In this document: in pieces, positions 11,188 through 21,274 of the stretch
How positions within the stretch are numbered: the first letter of the stretch is position 1
How the letters are laid out: each line of letters opens with the position of its first letter
Assembly (NCBI RefSeq): GCF_001667185.1
Contig: NZ_LZIC01000044.1
Location: forward strand, 46,897-110,896
Direction of reading: 5' to 3'
Source of the DNA: Mycobacterium sp. 852002-50816_SCH5313054-b
GTDB lineage: Bacteria > Actinomycetota > Actinomycetes > Mycobacteriales > Mycobacteriaceae
Length of the DNA: 64,000 nt
The notes under the pieces: model-generated
Told to the model about the DNA's origin: nothing
The model's input: the letters and a program-made list of their open reading frames with translations, nothing else
Databases searched by the model: none
Translations under genes and position numbers: made by a program

Positions 11188-11199
11188 ACGATATATCGT
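11188..11199. promoter_or_regulatory. Candidate PadR operator
   Basis: ACGATATATCGT is a perfect 12-bp palindrome in an otherwise GC-rich intergenic stretch between the PadR gene (start 11134) and the divergent membrane gene (start 11338). AT-rich palindromes in front of padR genes are typical autoregulatory sites. No binding evidence; position and symmetry only. Confidence 0.5.
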
Positions 11200-11337
11200 A
11201 AACTAACGCGATGCAACAAGATATTCCGAGGAGAGCGTGGAAGACGCCGCACCGGCCACCTGAACTGCGGAAACACATAGCGACGACGCCGCGACGGCGC
11301 GGTTTGCCTCCCGCGGACTGCGGGTAGGAACTGAGGG

Positions 11338-11727
11338 ATGGACGCTAACAACAACCTGACCGTCGGCAGCGGAACCCGGGGCGTCGCCGAGCCCACGCCG
11401 GGCGACGGCGGCCGCGGCCGCAACGCGCGGCCTTGGGTCAACTGGGGGTTGGCGCTGGCGATGGTGCCCGCCGCGGCCATCGTGATGCTCTTCGCGCTCG
11501 GCGCGGTGATGAGCACCGACGGGTGTAGTGAGCGCACGTGCCCGAACCTGGGCCGCGGCGGCATCGATTTCGGCGTCGCGTTCTACGGCGCGCCCGTCGT
11601 GGCCTTCGTCGTCATCGTGATCTCGTTCTTCACCGCCAAGCGCCGCGGGGGGATCGCGGTTCCGCTCGCCGGCTGGGCGCTTCTGGTCCTCGACGTCGCC
11701 CTGATGGCGGCGGCCGTCTCCGGCTAG
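11338..11727 (+). CDS. Small membrane protein, unknown function
   Basis: 129 residues with a polar glycine-rich N-terminus (about 30 residues) and three hydrophobic helices at roughly 35-57, 75-97 and 104-126. Between helices 1 and 2 a loop has two cysteines (DGCSERTCPN) that could form a disulfide if exposed outside. The stop is three bases from the convergent RDD gene. I do not recognise the family. Confidence 0.65.
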   Translation: MDANNNLTVGSGTRGVAEPTPGDGGRGRNARPWVNWGLALAMVPAAAIVMLFALGAVMSTDGCSERTCPNLGRGGIDFGVAFYGAPVVAFVVIVISFFTAKRRGGIAVPLAGWALLVLDVALMAAAVSG

Positions 11728-11729
11728 GG

Positions 11730-12605
11730 CTAGACCGGCGGGGCGAAGTCACCCGGCTGCGGCTCCGGCGCGGCCGGGCCAGGCTGCGACCAGGGCGCGC
11801 CCGTTGGTGGTGCCGCCGGCCAGCCGGGCGGAGCCTGCTGCGGCCAGGGCGCCGCGGCGGGCATCGCGGGGCGAAGCCGCGCCAGCTCGCGGCGGTGTCG
11901 CTCGGCGAGCACCGCGGCCAGCACTAGCTCCGGCGGGGCGCCGGGCGGCGGCGGCGGGGCGATGCGCGACACGACGTCACCGGCGATTCGGTACGCCATC
12001 TGCTGGCGTAGGTGGCGGTCGAGTTGCGGTGCGCGGGAGAGGAATTGGCGCGCGACCTCGGCCTGACCGGGATCCAGGCCGGACAGCTGCAGCGAGGACG
12101 CCCACCATGCCAGTGACGGTGGCATCACGGGCGGCGGGTCGGAGCGCGGCCCGCGTTCGCTGATCACGACGGTGCCGGCAAAGACGTCGCCGATGCGTTT
12201 GGCCTTCGGCGACAACAGGCTGCAGATGACGGCGGGACTTCCCGCGAGCATCCAAATTTCGACCACGGAAGCGAGCGCGCGAAACAGCGCCTGTCGGAAG
12301 CGTTCTGGGCCGCCGTCGTCGGACACCACGCGCAGCCCCATCACGATCTTGCCGACCGATCGCCCCCGCGTGGCGGTTTCGAACAGCAGCGGATACCCGA
12401 CGATCACCAGGACCGTGAAGATGAGCAGGATGGCGGCGCTCAGCGCGCTGTCGAACTGGGTGAGGGTGGCCGCCCACAACATCAGGCCCAACACGTAGCC
12501 GACGAAGATCACCGAGATATCGATCAGCGCGCCCACCGCCCGCACCGGCAGCTGGGCGATCTGCACATCGAGCACCACGGCGTCCCCGGTGACCACCTCC
12601 GACAT
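11730..12605 (-). CDS. RDD-family membrane protein
   Basis: 291 residues. Residues about 5-150 form an RDD domain: LPVRAVGALIDISVIFVGYV, a second hydrophobic helix, GRSVGKIVMGLRVV and SPKAKRIGDVFAGTVV. The C-terminal half is cytosolic, ending in a Pro/Ala-rich tail. Corresponds by position to Rv3695. RDD proteins are proposed transporters or membrane scaffolds. ATG 12605 is divergent from the SpoIIM gene with only 36 bases between, so the two promoters must overlap. Confidence 0.85.
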   Translation of the reverse strand: MSEVVTGDAVVLDVQIAQLPVRAVGALIDISVIFVGYVLGLMLWAATLTQFDSALSAAILLIFTVLVIVGYPLLFETATRGRSVGKIVMGLRVVSDDGGPERFRQALFRALASVVEIWMLAGSPAVICSLLSPKAKRIGDVFAGTVVISERGPRSDPPPVMPPSLAWWASSLQLSGLDPGQAEVARQFLSRAPQLDRHLRQQMAYRIAGDVVSRIAPPPPPGAPPELVLAAVLAERHRRELARLRPAMPAAAPWPQQAPPGWPAAPPTGAPWSQPGPAAPEPQPGDFAPPV

Positions 12606-12641
12606 AACACCGAACGGTACAGGGCGATTAGGCTGCGCAGG

Positions 12642-13634
12642 GTGGACGTCGACGCATTCGTGCTGACCCATCGCGGAACGTGGGACCGGCTGGACCAATT
12701 GGTCAAAAGACGCCGATCCCTGACCGGCGCCGAGGTCGACGAAATCGTCGAGCTCTACCAGCGGGTCTCCACGCATCTGTCGATGCTGCGGTCGGCGTCC
12801 TCCGACTCGCTGCTGATCGGTCGGCTCTCCAGCCTCATCGCGCGGGCCCGGTCGGTGGTGACCGGCGCCCACGCGCCGCTGAGCAGTACGTTCGTCCGCT
12901 TCTGGACGGTGTCGTTTCCGGTCGTCGCGTACCGCACCTGGCGGTGGTGGGTGGGCACCGCGGTGGCGTTTTTCGCCGTCGTGGCGGTCATCGCGATCTG
13001 GGTGGCCGTCAATCCGGAGGTGCAGGCCGCGCTCGGAACGCCAAGTGACATAGACGAATTGGTCAACCACGATGTGGCGTCGTATTACAGCGATCACCCC
13101 GCCGCGGCGTTCGCCCTGCAGGTCTGGATCAACAACTCCTGGGTCTCCGCCCAGTGCATCGCCATGTCGGTCGTGTTGGGGCTGCCGATCCCGATCATCC
13201 TGTTCAACAACGCCGCCAACCTGGGCCTGATCGCGGGGCTGATGTTCCAGGCCGGCAAGGGCGGCATCCTGCTGGGGCTGCTTGCCCCGCACGGGCTGCT
13301 GGAGCTCACGGCGGTATTCCTGGCCGGGGCGACGGGGATGCGACTGGGGTGGTCGGTGATTTCGCCCGGGGACCGGCCGCGTGGGCAGGTGCTCGCCGAG
13401 CAGGGCCGCGGAGTCGTCTCGGTCGCCGTCGGGCTGGTGGCCGTGCTGTTGGTCTCGGGATTGATCGAAGCTCTGGTGACGCCGTCCCCGCTGCCGACGT
13501 TCGTCCGGGTGGGCATCGGAGTCATCGCCGAGGTGGCGTTCCTGTCCTACATCGTGTACTTCGGCCGCCGCGCGATGAAGGCCGGCGAGACCGGCGATGT
13601 CGAAGATGCGCCCGACGTCGTCCCGACCGGCTAG
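12642..13634 (+). CDS. Stage II sporulation protein M-like membrane protein
   Basis: 330 residues from a GTG start. A cytosolic N-terminal helical part (about 1-95) precedes several membrane helices (about 107-127, 172-195, 203-222, 260-280, 292-312). Conserved SpoIIM features are the NNSWVSAQCIAMSVVLG and NAANLGLIAGLMF blocks and APHGLLELTAVFLAGATG. Mycobacteria do not sporulate as Bacillus does; the homologue Rv3694c sits in the same place beside RDD, DUF58 and MoxR, a combination seen in many actinobacteria, possibly an envelope-maintenance system. Confidence 0.85.
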   Translation: MDVDAFVLTHRGTWDRLDQLVKRRRSLTGAEVDEIVELYQRVSTHLSMLRSASSDSLLIGRLSSLIARARSVVTGAHAPLSSTFVRFWTVSFPVVAYRTWRWWVGTAVAFFAVVAVIAIWVAVNPEVQAALGTPSDIDELVNHDVASYYSDHPAAAFALQVWINNSWVSAQCIAMSVVLGLPIPIILFNNAANLGLIAGLMFQAGKGGILLGLLAPHGLLELTAVFLAGATGMRLGWSVISPGDRPRGQVLAEQGRGVVSVAVGLVAVLLVSGLIEALVTPSPLPTFVRVGIGVIAEVAFLSYIVYFGRRAMKAGETGDVEDAPDVVPTG

Positions 13635-13651
13635 GCAGCTCGGCTCGAAAG

Positions 13652-14973
13652 CTAAAGCCGGCCAGTGGCTTTCATCGCCAGGTAGTGGTCGGCGAGGGCG
13701 GGCGCGATCTCGGCGGGAGGCGCGTCGACGACTTCCACCCCGCTGTGGCGCAGCCGGGTGGCGATCGCGCGCCGGTCGTTGCGGGAGCGTTCAGCGGCCG
13801 CCGCGTCGTAGACCGCCGCCGCGTCCGAGCGCCCCGCCGCCAGCTGGTCGACGCGGGGGTCGCCGACGGCGGCGATCATCACGTGGTGTTTGGCCGACAG
13901 CTGGGGCAGCACCGGCACCAGCCCCTCGTCCAGCGCGGTTGCGTTGAGGTCCGTCAGCAGCACCACGAGCGAACGGCGCCTGGTGCGCCGCAGCACGGCG
14001 GCAACCATTGCACGCCAATCGGGTTCGATCAGCGCCGGTTGCAGCGGGGCCATCGCCTCGACCAGCTGGGCGAGCAGCTCGGTGCGCGACGCGCCGAACA
14101 CGGCGGCGCGGCTCACCCGGTCGTGGGCGAGGAAGTCGACGTGGTCGCCGGCCCGCGACGCGAGCGCGGCCAGCAGCAGCGCGGCGTCCATCGACCAGTC
14201 CAGCCGGGGCCAGCCCGCCGGATCGGCGGCCGTCGGGTCGACGCCGACGCGCCCCGCCGCCGTGCGCCCGGTGTCGAGCACGATCACCACGCGCCGGTCG
14301 CGTTCGGGCCGCCACGTGCGGACGACGACGTCGGCGCGGCGCGCGGTCGCGCGCCAGTCGATCGAGCGCACGTCGTCGCCGACGACATACTCACGCAGCG
14401 AATCGAATTCGGTGCCCTGCCCGCGTATCAGCGTCGGCAGGAGGCCGTCGATCTCGCGCAGCTTGGCCAGCCGCGACGGCAGGTGCTTGCGCGACAGGAA
14501 CGGCGGCAGCACCCGGACCTGGCCGGGCGCCGACTGCGAACCCTGCCGGCCGGCCAGCCCCAGCGGTCCGACGGACCGGGCGGTGACGAGCGCCGCCCGC
14601 TGATCGCCGCGACGAACCGGTCGCAGCCGCGTCTGCACGCGCTGGTGTTCCCCGGCGGGGATGCTGACGGCATGACTGCGCGGTTCGGCGCGCGCGCTGG
14701 GCGGCCAGGCGTCGCGGACCTGACCGCGGAACCGGCGGCGGCCGTCGTTGTGAATCACCAGGTCCATGTCCACCTGCTGCGCGAGCCGCGCCGAACAGTC
14801 CGGCGACCGGGCATAGCGCAGCCCGCGGGGGCTGGCCGCCAGCGCCGCGTCGGTGATCACCACGGCACAAAGGACGAGCAGCAGGACGACGAAAGCCCTT
14901 GCGGGCCAGGGTGCCGCCGCGATGGGCAGGACGCAGATCAGCGCCACCAGCCCGGTGCGTCCGGTCAGGACCA

Positions 14974-14974
<1 letters not shown>
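13652..14974 (-). CDS. DUF58 domain protein
   Basis: 440 residues from GTG 14974, which shares its first G with the MoxR stop. Two N-terminal membrane helices (about 5-45), then a DUF58 domain with GQGTEFDSLREYVVGDD and IDWRATARRADVVVR near the middle, followed by a von Willebrand A-like segment (VIVLDTGRT, VVLLTDLNATAL). DUF58 proteins act with MoxR ATPases as chaperone-like pairs for membrane or secreted targets. Equivalent to Rv3693. Last gene of a four-gene overlapping operon. Confidence 0.9.
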
Positions 14975-15947
<973 letters not shown>

Positions 15948-15951
<4 letters not shown>

Positions 15952-17096
15952 GTGTGTGTGACCTGCCTTTCGATGTCGTCGAGCGCGCGGGCAAGGTGTA
16001 ACAGGTCCTGGTCGGTGGCCGGGGGTGGCCCGAACAAGTGGTAGGAGACGAATCCCGGGTCGGTGCCGCCGCGTTGGGCCACGGTCGCCACCACCGCCGG
16101 TGCCGGCGCGCCCGGGCCGAGGCCCAGGCGGGGAAGCAGCCGCTGCACGGTCGCGGTGCGTAAGGCGGCGGCGGCGCGATCGCGGGCCCGCCGCGACCGG
16201 TAGAGCCGGCCGCGACCCTCGACGGTCTCCGAAGCCCGAACCACGACGGGCAACTGCTCGGCCACCAGCGGCCCTGGCCGGCGGCCCTTCCACAGGGCGA
16301 CCAGCAGCACGACCAGGCACAGCTGCCACACGATCCAGGTGACATTCTCCGGGATCAGATCGAAAACCGATGACGGCGCGGATGTTTCGCCCTCGATGCG
16401 GTGGGGCGCGTACCAGACGAGGCGGGGCCGGTCGCCCGCGAGGTTCATCGCCAGCGCGGCGTTGCCCGCCTGCAACAGGCCCCCATTGGTCATGAAGTCG
16501 GTGTTGCCGACGGCCGTGACGGTACGCCCGTCGTCCCGATAGCGGATCAGCACCCCGTCGTAACAACTGGTCACGGCGCGGGCGTCGGCGGCCTGGTAGG
16601 TGTCGCTCGGCCCGAAGCGAGCGGTCCCGGCGCGAATAGCCTCGCGCAGAGTGCAATTCGGGTTGCTGTCAAAGGAGATGCTCCCGACCGATTTCCGCAC
16701 GCCCGGCATCAGCGCTTCGCGGGTGCGCGCCGTCGGTTCCACCAGCAGCAGATCGCCGGGAACCCCCGCCAACCGGTCCAGCATCGTGGCGTCGGTGAGG
16801 AACTGGCTCTGCGCCACCAGGATCTGTGTGCCGGGCCGCGCCGCGCGTTCGACGTCGCCGATGGTGTCGGCGACCACGACCTCGACGCCGCCGTCGCGCA
16901 GCAGCGTCACCAGCCCGCGCGCCCCGTCGGGCAAGGTCGATTCCGGGTCCATCCGGTCGCCGGGCCGCGGTGCGGTCAGGTAGGCGCCGAGGCCGGCGAT
17001 GGCGGCGAGCGCCAGGATGGTGAGAACCGCCCAAGCCCACGGCCCCCAGCGCCGTGCGGCCCCGGCTGCCGGACGCGCCGCGACGGTGGCCGTCAC
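15948..17096 (-). CDS. DUF4350 membrane protein
   Basis: 382 residues from GTG 17096, which overlaps the preceding stop; ATG 17111 would add five residues. One membrane helix near residues 20-45, an extracytoplasmic domain with GVEVVVADTIGDVERA and NTDFMTNGGLLQAGNAA (a GATase-like fold in the family), a second helix near 255-275 and a cytosolic tail. Third component of the MoxR/DUF58 operon, Rv3691 by position. Two cysteines in the outer domain (SNPNCTL and VTSCYDG) may pair. Confidence 0.85.
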
Positions 17097-17746
17097 CGGA
17101 CCTGCGCCCATGCTTCGGTCGCGGCGGACCGGCCCGCCATCGGCGGTGTGGCCGGTGCGCGTGATTGCAGGTGGTCGTCGAGGCCGGCGATCATCCGGTA
17201 GGCGGCCTCGGTGCCGGGCCGCTCACCATACGTCACATCGTTGAATGCCGTTGCTGCCTGGGACAATTCGTCGGCCAGGTGGGGAAGCGCAGCGCCGGCG
17301 TCCCGGGCCAGCTCGTTGGCGGTGCGGCCCGGAGCCGCTTCCAGGACGCCGGTCTCCTCGAGCTGGCGCGCGACGGCGCGCAGCCGGTGCCGAATCGCCG
17401 CAGACCAATTCCCCTCTGCGGCATAGCTTTCGGCGGTAGCGCGATGCTGGGCCGCGGTGAGTTGGGCGGCCTCGAACAGCAGGTAATCGCCGCCACGGTT
17501 GGTGCGTATGGTGCGCCTTGCGATGTGGATGCCGACCACCACCGCGACCGCCAGCAGGATGAGGAGGATGGTGGTGGTGAACCATCCGCCCGGTATCTTC
17601 GCGGTCTTTTCGAGCAGCCGGTACAGCATTTCGTTGACCCACTCGGCGAATTGTCGGGCCGCGGAACCCTTGGAGTAGATCGGCTTGTTCAGCTCGAGTT
17701 GTGCGGCCTGATGGGCGGCATCGCGGTCGATGTCGATGGAAGGCAC
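17093..17746 (-). CDS. DUF4129 membrane protein
   Basis: 217 residues: a short N-terminal segment, one membrane helix at about 54-76 and a helical cytosolic C-terminal domain typical of DUF4129 (SAAIRHRLRAVARQLEETG and TANELARDAG). DUF4129 segments occur fused to transglutaminases or beside MoxR/DUF58 genes, as here (Rv3690 by position). Overlaps the DUF4350 gene by four bases and is 13 bases after the next upstream gene, so five genes may form one operon. Confidence 0.85.
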   Translation of the reverse strand: MPSIDIDRDAAHQAAQLELNKPIYSKGSAARQFAEWVNEMLYRLLEKTAKIPGGWFTTTILLILLAVAVVVGIHIARRTIRTNRGGDYLLFEAAQLTAAQHRATAESYAAEGNWSAAIRHRLRAVARQLEETGVLEAAPGRTANELARDAGAALPHLADELSQAATAFNDVTYGERPGTEAAYRMIAGLDDHLQSRAPATPPMAGRSAATEAWAQVR

Positions 17747-17759
17747 GGTCAGTGAGTCC

Positions 17760-18935
17760 TCAAACCGGCCGGGTCAGCCACAGGTTGTCGGTGGACTCGA
17801 CCGCGTAGGGCCCGCCGGCGGCGCCGCTCTGCAGCACCAGGTCGAACGCCTCGGCCCGCATCCGGCGGTCGGTGTAGAGCAGCACGATGACACCGGCGTT
17901 GAACGGCGCGGTGATGATCTGGCCGATCGCCGTCCCGACGGCGCCGATCGCGGTGCCCAGCAGCAGCCCTCCCGTGGACGGGCTCATGGTGGCGAGCAGG
18001 ATCTGGCCGCCGATGGCGAAGGGCGCCGCAACGGCGTTGCCGATGAAGGACGCCACGATGAAGGTCAGGGTCCGGATCCCCAACACCCGCCAGAAGCCGC
18101 CACGGACCAGCGCGAACGATCGGGCGACCGCCTCGAAGACGGGCAGCCGCTCCAGGACGATCAGCACGGGCGCGAACAGCACCACGGTGTACAGGTAGAC
18201 CAGCAACGCGATCACCACAAGCACCAGCGGCAGGCCCAGCAGCAACGCGGGCGCCGGCCCGCCGGCCACGGCCAACAGCGCGATGGCAACCGTCACCAGC
18301 CCGAAAAGAACCGCCACCACGGCGGCTTCCAGCAGCGCCAGCCCGAGCAACGGCACCAGCCGCCCCCGGATCTTGATCCAGGTTTCACCGATGGTGATCG
18401 GCGATCCGAACACCGCCCGGCCCACGATGACGGTGAGCATGCCGGACAGCAGCATGCCGCCGAGCCACGTGACCAGCATCCCGGCGGCCATCGACGCCAT
18501 CCAGGCGCCCACGATGCCGCCGCTCAGCTCGTTGGAGCGCGCGATCGTGATCCTGCCGTAGGCGGCCAACGGGCCGAACGTCGCCGCCAGCGAGATCAGT
18601 TGCATGAGCACGACCACCATCGCGGTCAGTCCCAGCGTCGCCCGCGGGTTGGCTCGGACGTAGCCGACCGCGCCGTTGAAGATGTCGCTGAGCGTCAGGG
18701 GGCGCAACGGGATGATCCCGGGTTTGATCGCCCCGGGAACCAACTGCGGCTGACCGTAAGGCGCCCCGTAACCGTAAGGCGCCCCGTAACCGTAAGGCGC
18801 CCCGTAACCGGGCGGTGGGCCGTAGCCGGGCGGTGGGCCGTAGCCGGGCGGCGGGCCGTAGCCGGGCGGCGGGCCGTACCCCGGAGGGGGGCCGTACCCG
18901 GGAACAACCGGATAACCGGGCGGCGGCGCGTTCAC
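17760..18935 (-). CDS. Membrane protein with PPGYG-repeat N-terminus
   Basis: 391 residues from GTG 18935. The first 65 residues are low complexity: PPGYG units followed by APYGYG units. Then about six long hydrophobic segments with [20 protein letters not shown] at the start of the membrane part, resembling the glycerophosphodiester phosphodiesterase-type membrane domain; Rv3689 by position. The start is uncertain: ATG 18996 in another frame reads [20 protein letters not shown] and then stops over this GTG, so either a tiny upstream ORF or a frameshifted N-terminus exists. Confidence 0.75.
   Translation of the reverse strand: MNAPPPGYPVVPGYGPPPGYGPPPGYGPPPGYGPPPGYGPPPGYGAPYGYGAPYGYGAPYGQPQLVPGAIKPGIIPLRPLTLSDIFNGAVGYVRANPRATLGLTAMVVVLMQLISLAATFGPLAAYGRITIARSNELSGGIVGAWMASMAAGMLVTWLGGMLLSGMLTVIVGRAVFGSPITIGETWIKIRGRLVPLLGLALLEAAVVAVLFGLVTVAIALLAVAGGPAPALLLGLPLVLVVIALLVYLYTVVLFAPVLIVLERLPVFEAVARSFALVRGGFWRVLGIRTLTFIVASFIGNAVAAPFAIGGQILLATMSPSTGGLLLGTAIGAVGTAIGQIITAPFNAGVIVLLYTDRRMRAEAFDLVLQSGAAGGPYAVESTDNLWLTRPV
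18752..18900. repeat. Tandem 18-bp coding repeats
   Basis: Two arrays of 18-bp units follow each other: about three copies around GGCGCCCCGTAACCGTAA, then about five around GGGCCGTAGCCGGGCGG(T/C). They encode the Pro-Gly-Tyr-rich head of the membrane protein on the minus strand. Several copies are identical, so copy number may vary between strains. Confidence 0.8.
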
Positions 18936-19068
18936 CGTGTGCTGAGGCCTTCGAGGCCTTCGCAGCCACCTTCGCAACCGGGCCAGTCGTTCGTCATGGG
19001 CTCCATCCTGTCGGCGGTCCGGGCATTTCACAATCTTGACCGGTGCCCCGGCGCGTAGCGTCTCAGGC

Positions 19069-19533
19069 ATGGCGGAACTGAAATCCCGGCTGCGGGCCGA
19101 CCTCACCCAGGCGATGAAGGCCCAGGACAAGTTGCGAACCGCGACCCTGCGCATGCTGCTGGCCGCGATCCAGACCGAGGAGGTCTCGGGCAAGCAGGCG
19201 CGCGAGCTTTCCGACGACGACGTCATCAAGGTGCTGGCCAGGGAATCGCGGAAGCGTGGGGAGGCCGCCGAGATCTACACCCAAAACGGTCGCGGTGAGC
19301 TCGCCGCCAACGAGCACGCCGAGGCGCGGGTCATCGACGAGTACCTGCCCACGCCGCTCACCGAGGCCGAACTGGCCGACGTCGCCGACACCGCGATCGC
19401 GCAGGTCGCCGAGGAGATCGGGGAGCGGCCGGGCATGAAGCAGATGGGCTTGGTGATGAAGGCGGCCACCGCGATCGCGGCCGGCAAGGCCGACGGCGCG
19501 CGGCTGTCGGCGGCGGTGAAAGAGCGACTGTAG
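19069..19533 (+). CDS. GatB/YqeY domain protein
   Basis: 154 residues, the length of Rv3688c. [20 protein letters not shown] and the [14 protein letters not shown] segment open the YqeY fold; [14 protein letters not shown] is the conserved C-terminal block related to the tRNA-binding tail of GatB. Precise role unknown; thought to touch tRNA or amidotransferase function. In M. tuberculosis the next gene is rsfB; here about 20 kb of other genes separate the two. Confidence 0.9.
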   Translation: MAELKSRLRADLTQAMKAQDKLRTATLRMLLAAIQTEEVSGKQARELSDDDVIKVLARESRKRGEAAEIYTQNGRGELAANEHAEARVIDEYLPTPLTEAELADVADTAIAQVAEEIGERPGMKQMGLVMKAATAIAAGKADGARLSAAVKERL

Positions 19534-19579
19534 GCCACTGCGTCGGGACCCATTCCCCCCGCAACGCCTTTCGCGCCGA

Positions 19580-21274
19580 TCAAACGACCGTCCGGGTGCC
19601 GTCTCCGCCGCGCCTCGTGGCGTGTTGCGCGTCGAGTTGCTCCAGCAATGGCACCGCGACGCGCCTTGTGGTGCCCAGCGCGCGGCGCGCCTCGCTCACG
19701 GTGAACGGTTGGGGCAGCGTGGCGAGGACCCTCGCCGCTCGGTCCAGCGCGTCGGGTCCCAGCACGACACCGTCGGCGATCCGGGTCAGCCGCCCGGCGC
19801 GCACCGCCGCGGCCAGCTCGCGGGGGCCGAGCTTCAGGTCGGCCAGTTCGTCGGCCTCCGGCGCGCGGAAGGGCTCGGCGGCCAGCCACTCCTCGATCGC
19901 GCGCACGGCCTTGTCGACGCGGGGCGGCAGGCTCGCGCCGGGTGCGCGGACCAACCCGTCGACCACCTCGACGCCGGTGCCGGCGATCAGCGGCGCCAAG
20001 AGCTCGGCTGCGGGGAGCCCGGCTCGCTGGCGCAGCGCCTCCAGCGGCATTCCCGCCGCGATGTCGTGCTCGTCCGCCCAGCGCCGCACGGCCGCGGTCG
20101 CGCAGTCGCGGCGGTCGGCCCACCACCGCGGGTCCACCACCCAGTCGCCCACCCGAAGGCCGCAAAGCGGCAGGCCCATCGCGCGCAGTTCGCCCGCCCG
20201 CGCGCAGTCGGGCGTGCGGGCGCGGCCGGTCGCCAGTTCGGCGGCGCGGTCGCGGGCCGCGCCCCGGCGGCGCAACCCCGGCGGCCGCACGTCGAGTACT
20301 TCGACGCCGGCCGCGATCCGGTGCTCCCCGGAATCGCGCAGCAGCCCGACATCGGAAACCCGCAACGGCAGCGGCCTCGCCAGCCGCAGCCGCGCCGCGG
20401 CCTCGCCCAGCTGACGCACCTGCACCGGTACCGCGGCGGACCCGATGTGCAGGACGAGCTGCCGGTGCAAAGCGTCCGGCGATCGCAGCCCGACGTCGAT
20501 CTCCGCGGTGTCCAGCCAAACGCCCGGCGTCCGAACGGTATCCCCGCGATCGATCTGGTGGCGGTCCACGCCGCGCAGGTTGAGCGCGACCCTGGAAACC
20601 GGGCCCACCGCGTCGGCAGCGCGGCCCAGCGACTGCAGCCCGCGGACGGTGACGCGCCGCCCGGCCAGCTCCAGCTCGTCGCCCACCCGCACCGTGCCTG
20701 CGGCCAGCGTGCCGGTCACCACCGTGCCCGCGCCCCGGACGGTGAAGCGGCGGTCGACCCACAGCCGCACGTCGGCGCCGGGGTCCGGGGTGGGCAGCCG
20801 GTCGGTCAGCGCCAGCAGTTCGGCCCGCACCCGATCCAGGTCGGTGCCGATCACGACGGGCGCGTCGCCCAGCGACGTGGCGGCCAACCGCTCGGACACC
20901 TGCGCGACGGCCGGGCCGGGATCGGCGAGGTCGGCCTTGCTGATCACCACCAGGCCGTGGCGCACCCCGAGCGCGCCCAGCGCCGCCAGGTGCTCTTCGG
21001 ACTGTGGCATCCAGCCCTCGGTGGCTGCCACCACGAACACGACGGCCGGGACGGCACCCACCCCGGCCAGCATGTTGGCCACGAACCGCTCGTGGCCCGG
21101 CACGTCGACGAATGCCAGCTGACGTCCGCCGAACTCGGTCCAGGCAAAGCCCAGGTCGATGGTCAGGCCCCGGCGCTGTTCCTCGGCCAGCCGGTCCGGC
21201 CACATGCCGGTGAGCCGGTGCAGCAGGGTCGACTTGCCGTGGTCGACGTGCCCCGCGGTGGCTAGGACGAACAT
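19580..21274 (-). CDS. selB: SelB, selenocysteine-specific elongation factor
   Basis: 564 residues. N-terminal EF-Tu-like GTPase: GHVDHGKSTLLHRLTG (P-loop), DVPGHERFV (G3) and ISKADL (G4). Middle beta-barrel domains follow, and the C-terminal third has Arg/Ala-rich winged helices that in the family bind the SECIS hairpin. It delivers Sec-tRNA to UGA codons such as the one in fdhA. ATG 21274 overlaps the selA stop by 13 bases; longer in-frame starts run far into selA and lack homology. Last gene of the tRNA-Sec/selA/selB unit. Confidence 0.93.
   Translation of the reverse strand: MFVLATAGHVDHGKSTLLHRLTGMWPDRLAEEQRRGLTIDLGFAWTEFGGRQLAFVDVPGHERFVANMLAGVGAVPAVVFVVAATEGWMPQSEEHLAALGALGVRHGLVVISKADLADPGPAVAQVSERLAATSLGDAPVVIGTDLDRVRAELLALTDRLPTPDPGADVRLWVDRRFTVRGAGTVVTGTLAAGTVRVGDELELAGRRVTVRGLQSLGRAADAVGPVSRVALNLRGVDRHQIDRGDTVRTPGVWLDTAEIDVGLRSPDALHRQLVLHIGSAAVPVQVRQLGEAAARLRLARPLPLRVSDVGLLRDSGEHRIAAGVEVLDVRPPGLRRRGAARDRAAELATGRARTPDCARAGELRAMGLPLCGLRVGDWVVDPRWWADRRDCATAAVRRWADEHDIAAGMPLEALRQRAGLPAAELLAPLIAGTGVEVVDGLVRAPGASLPPRVDKAVRAIEEWLAAEPFRAPEADELADLKLGPRELAAAVRAGRLTRIADGVVLGPDALDRAARVLATLPQPFTVSEARRALGTTRRVAVPLLEQLDAQHATRRGGDGTRTVV

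Noticed and set aside
18752..18900. CRISPR-like array
   Set aside because: Units are contiguous 18-mers without spacers and encode PPGYG repeats in a real gene.
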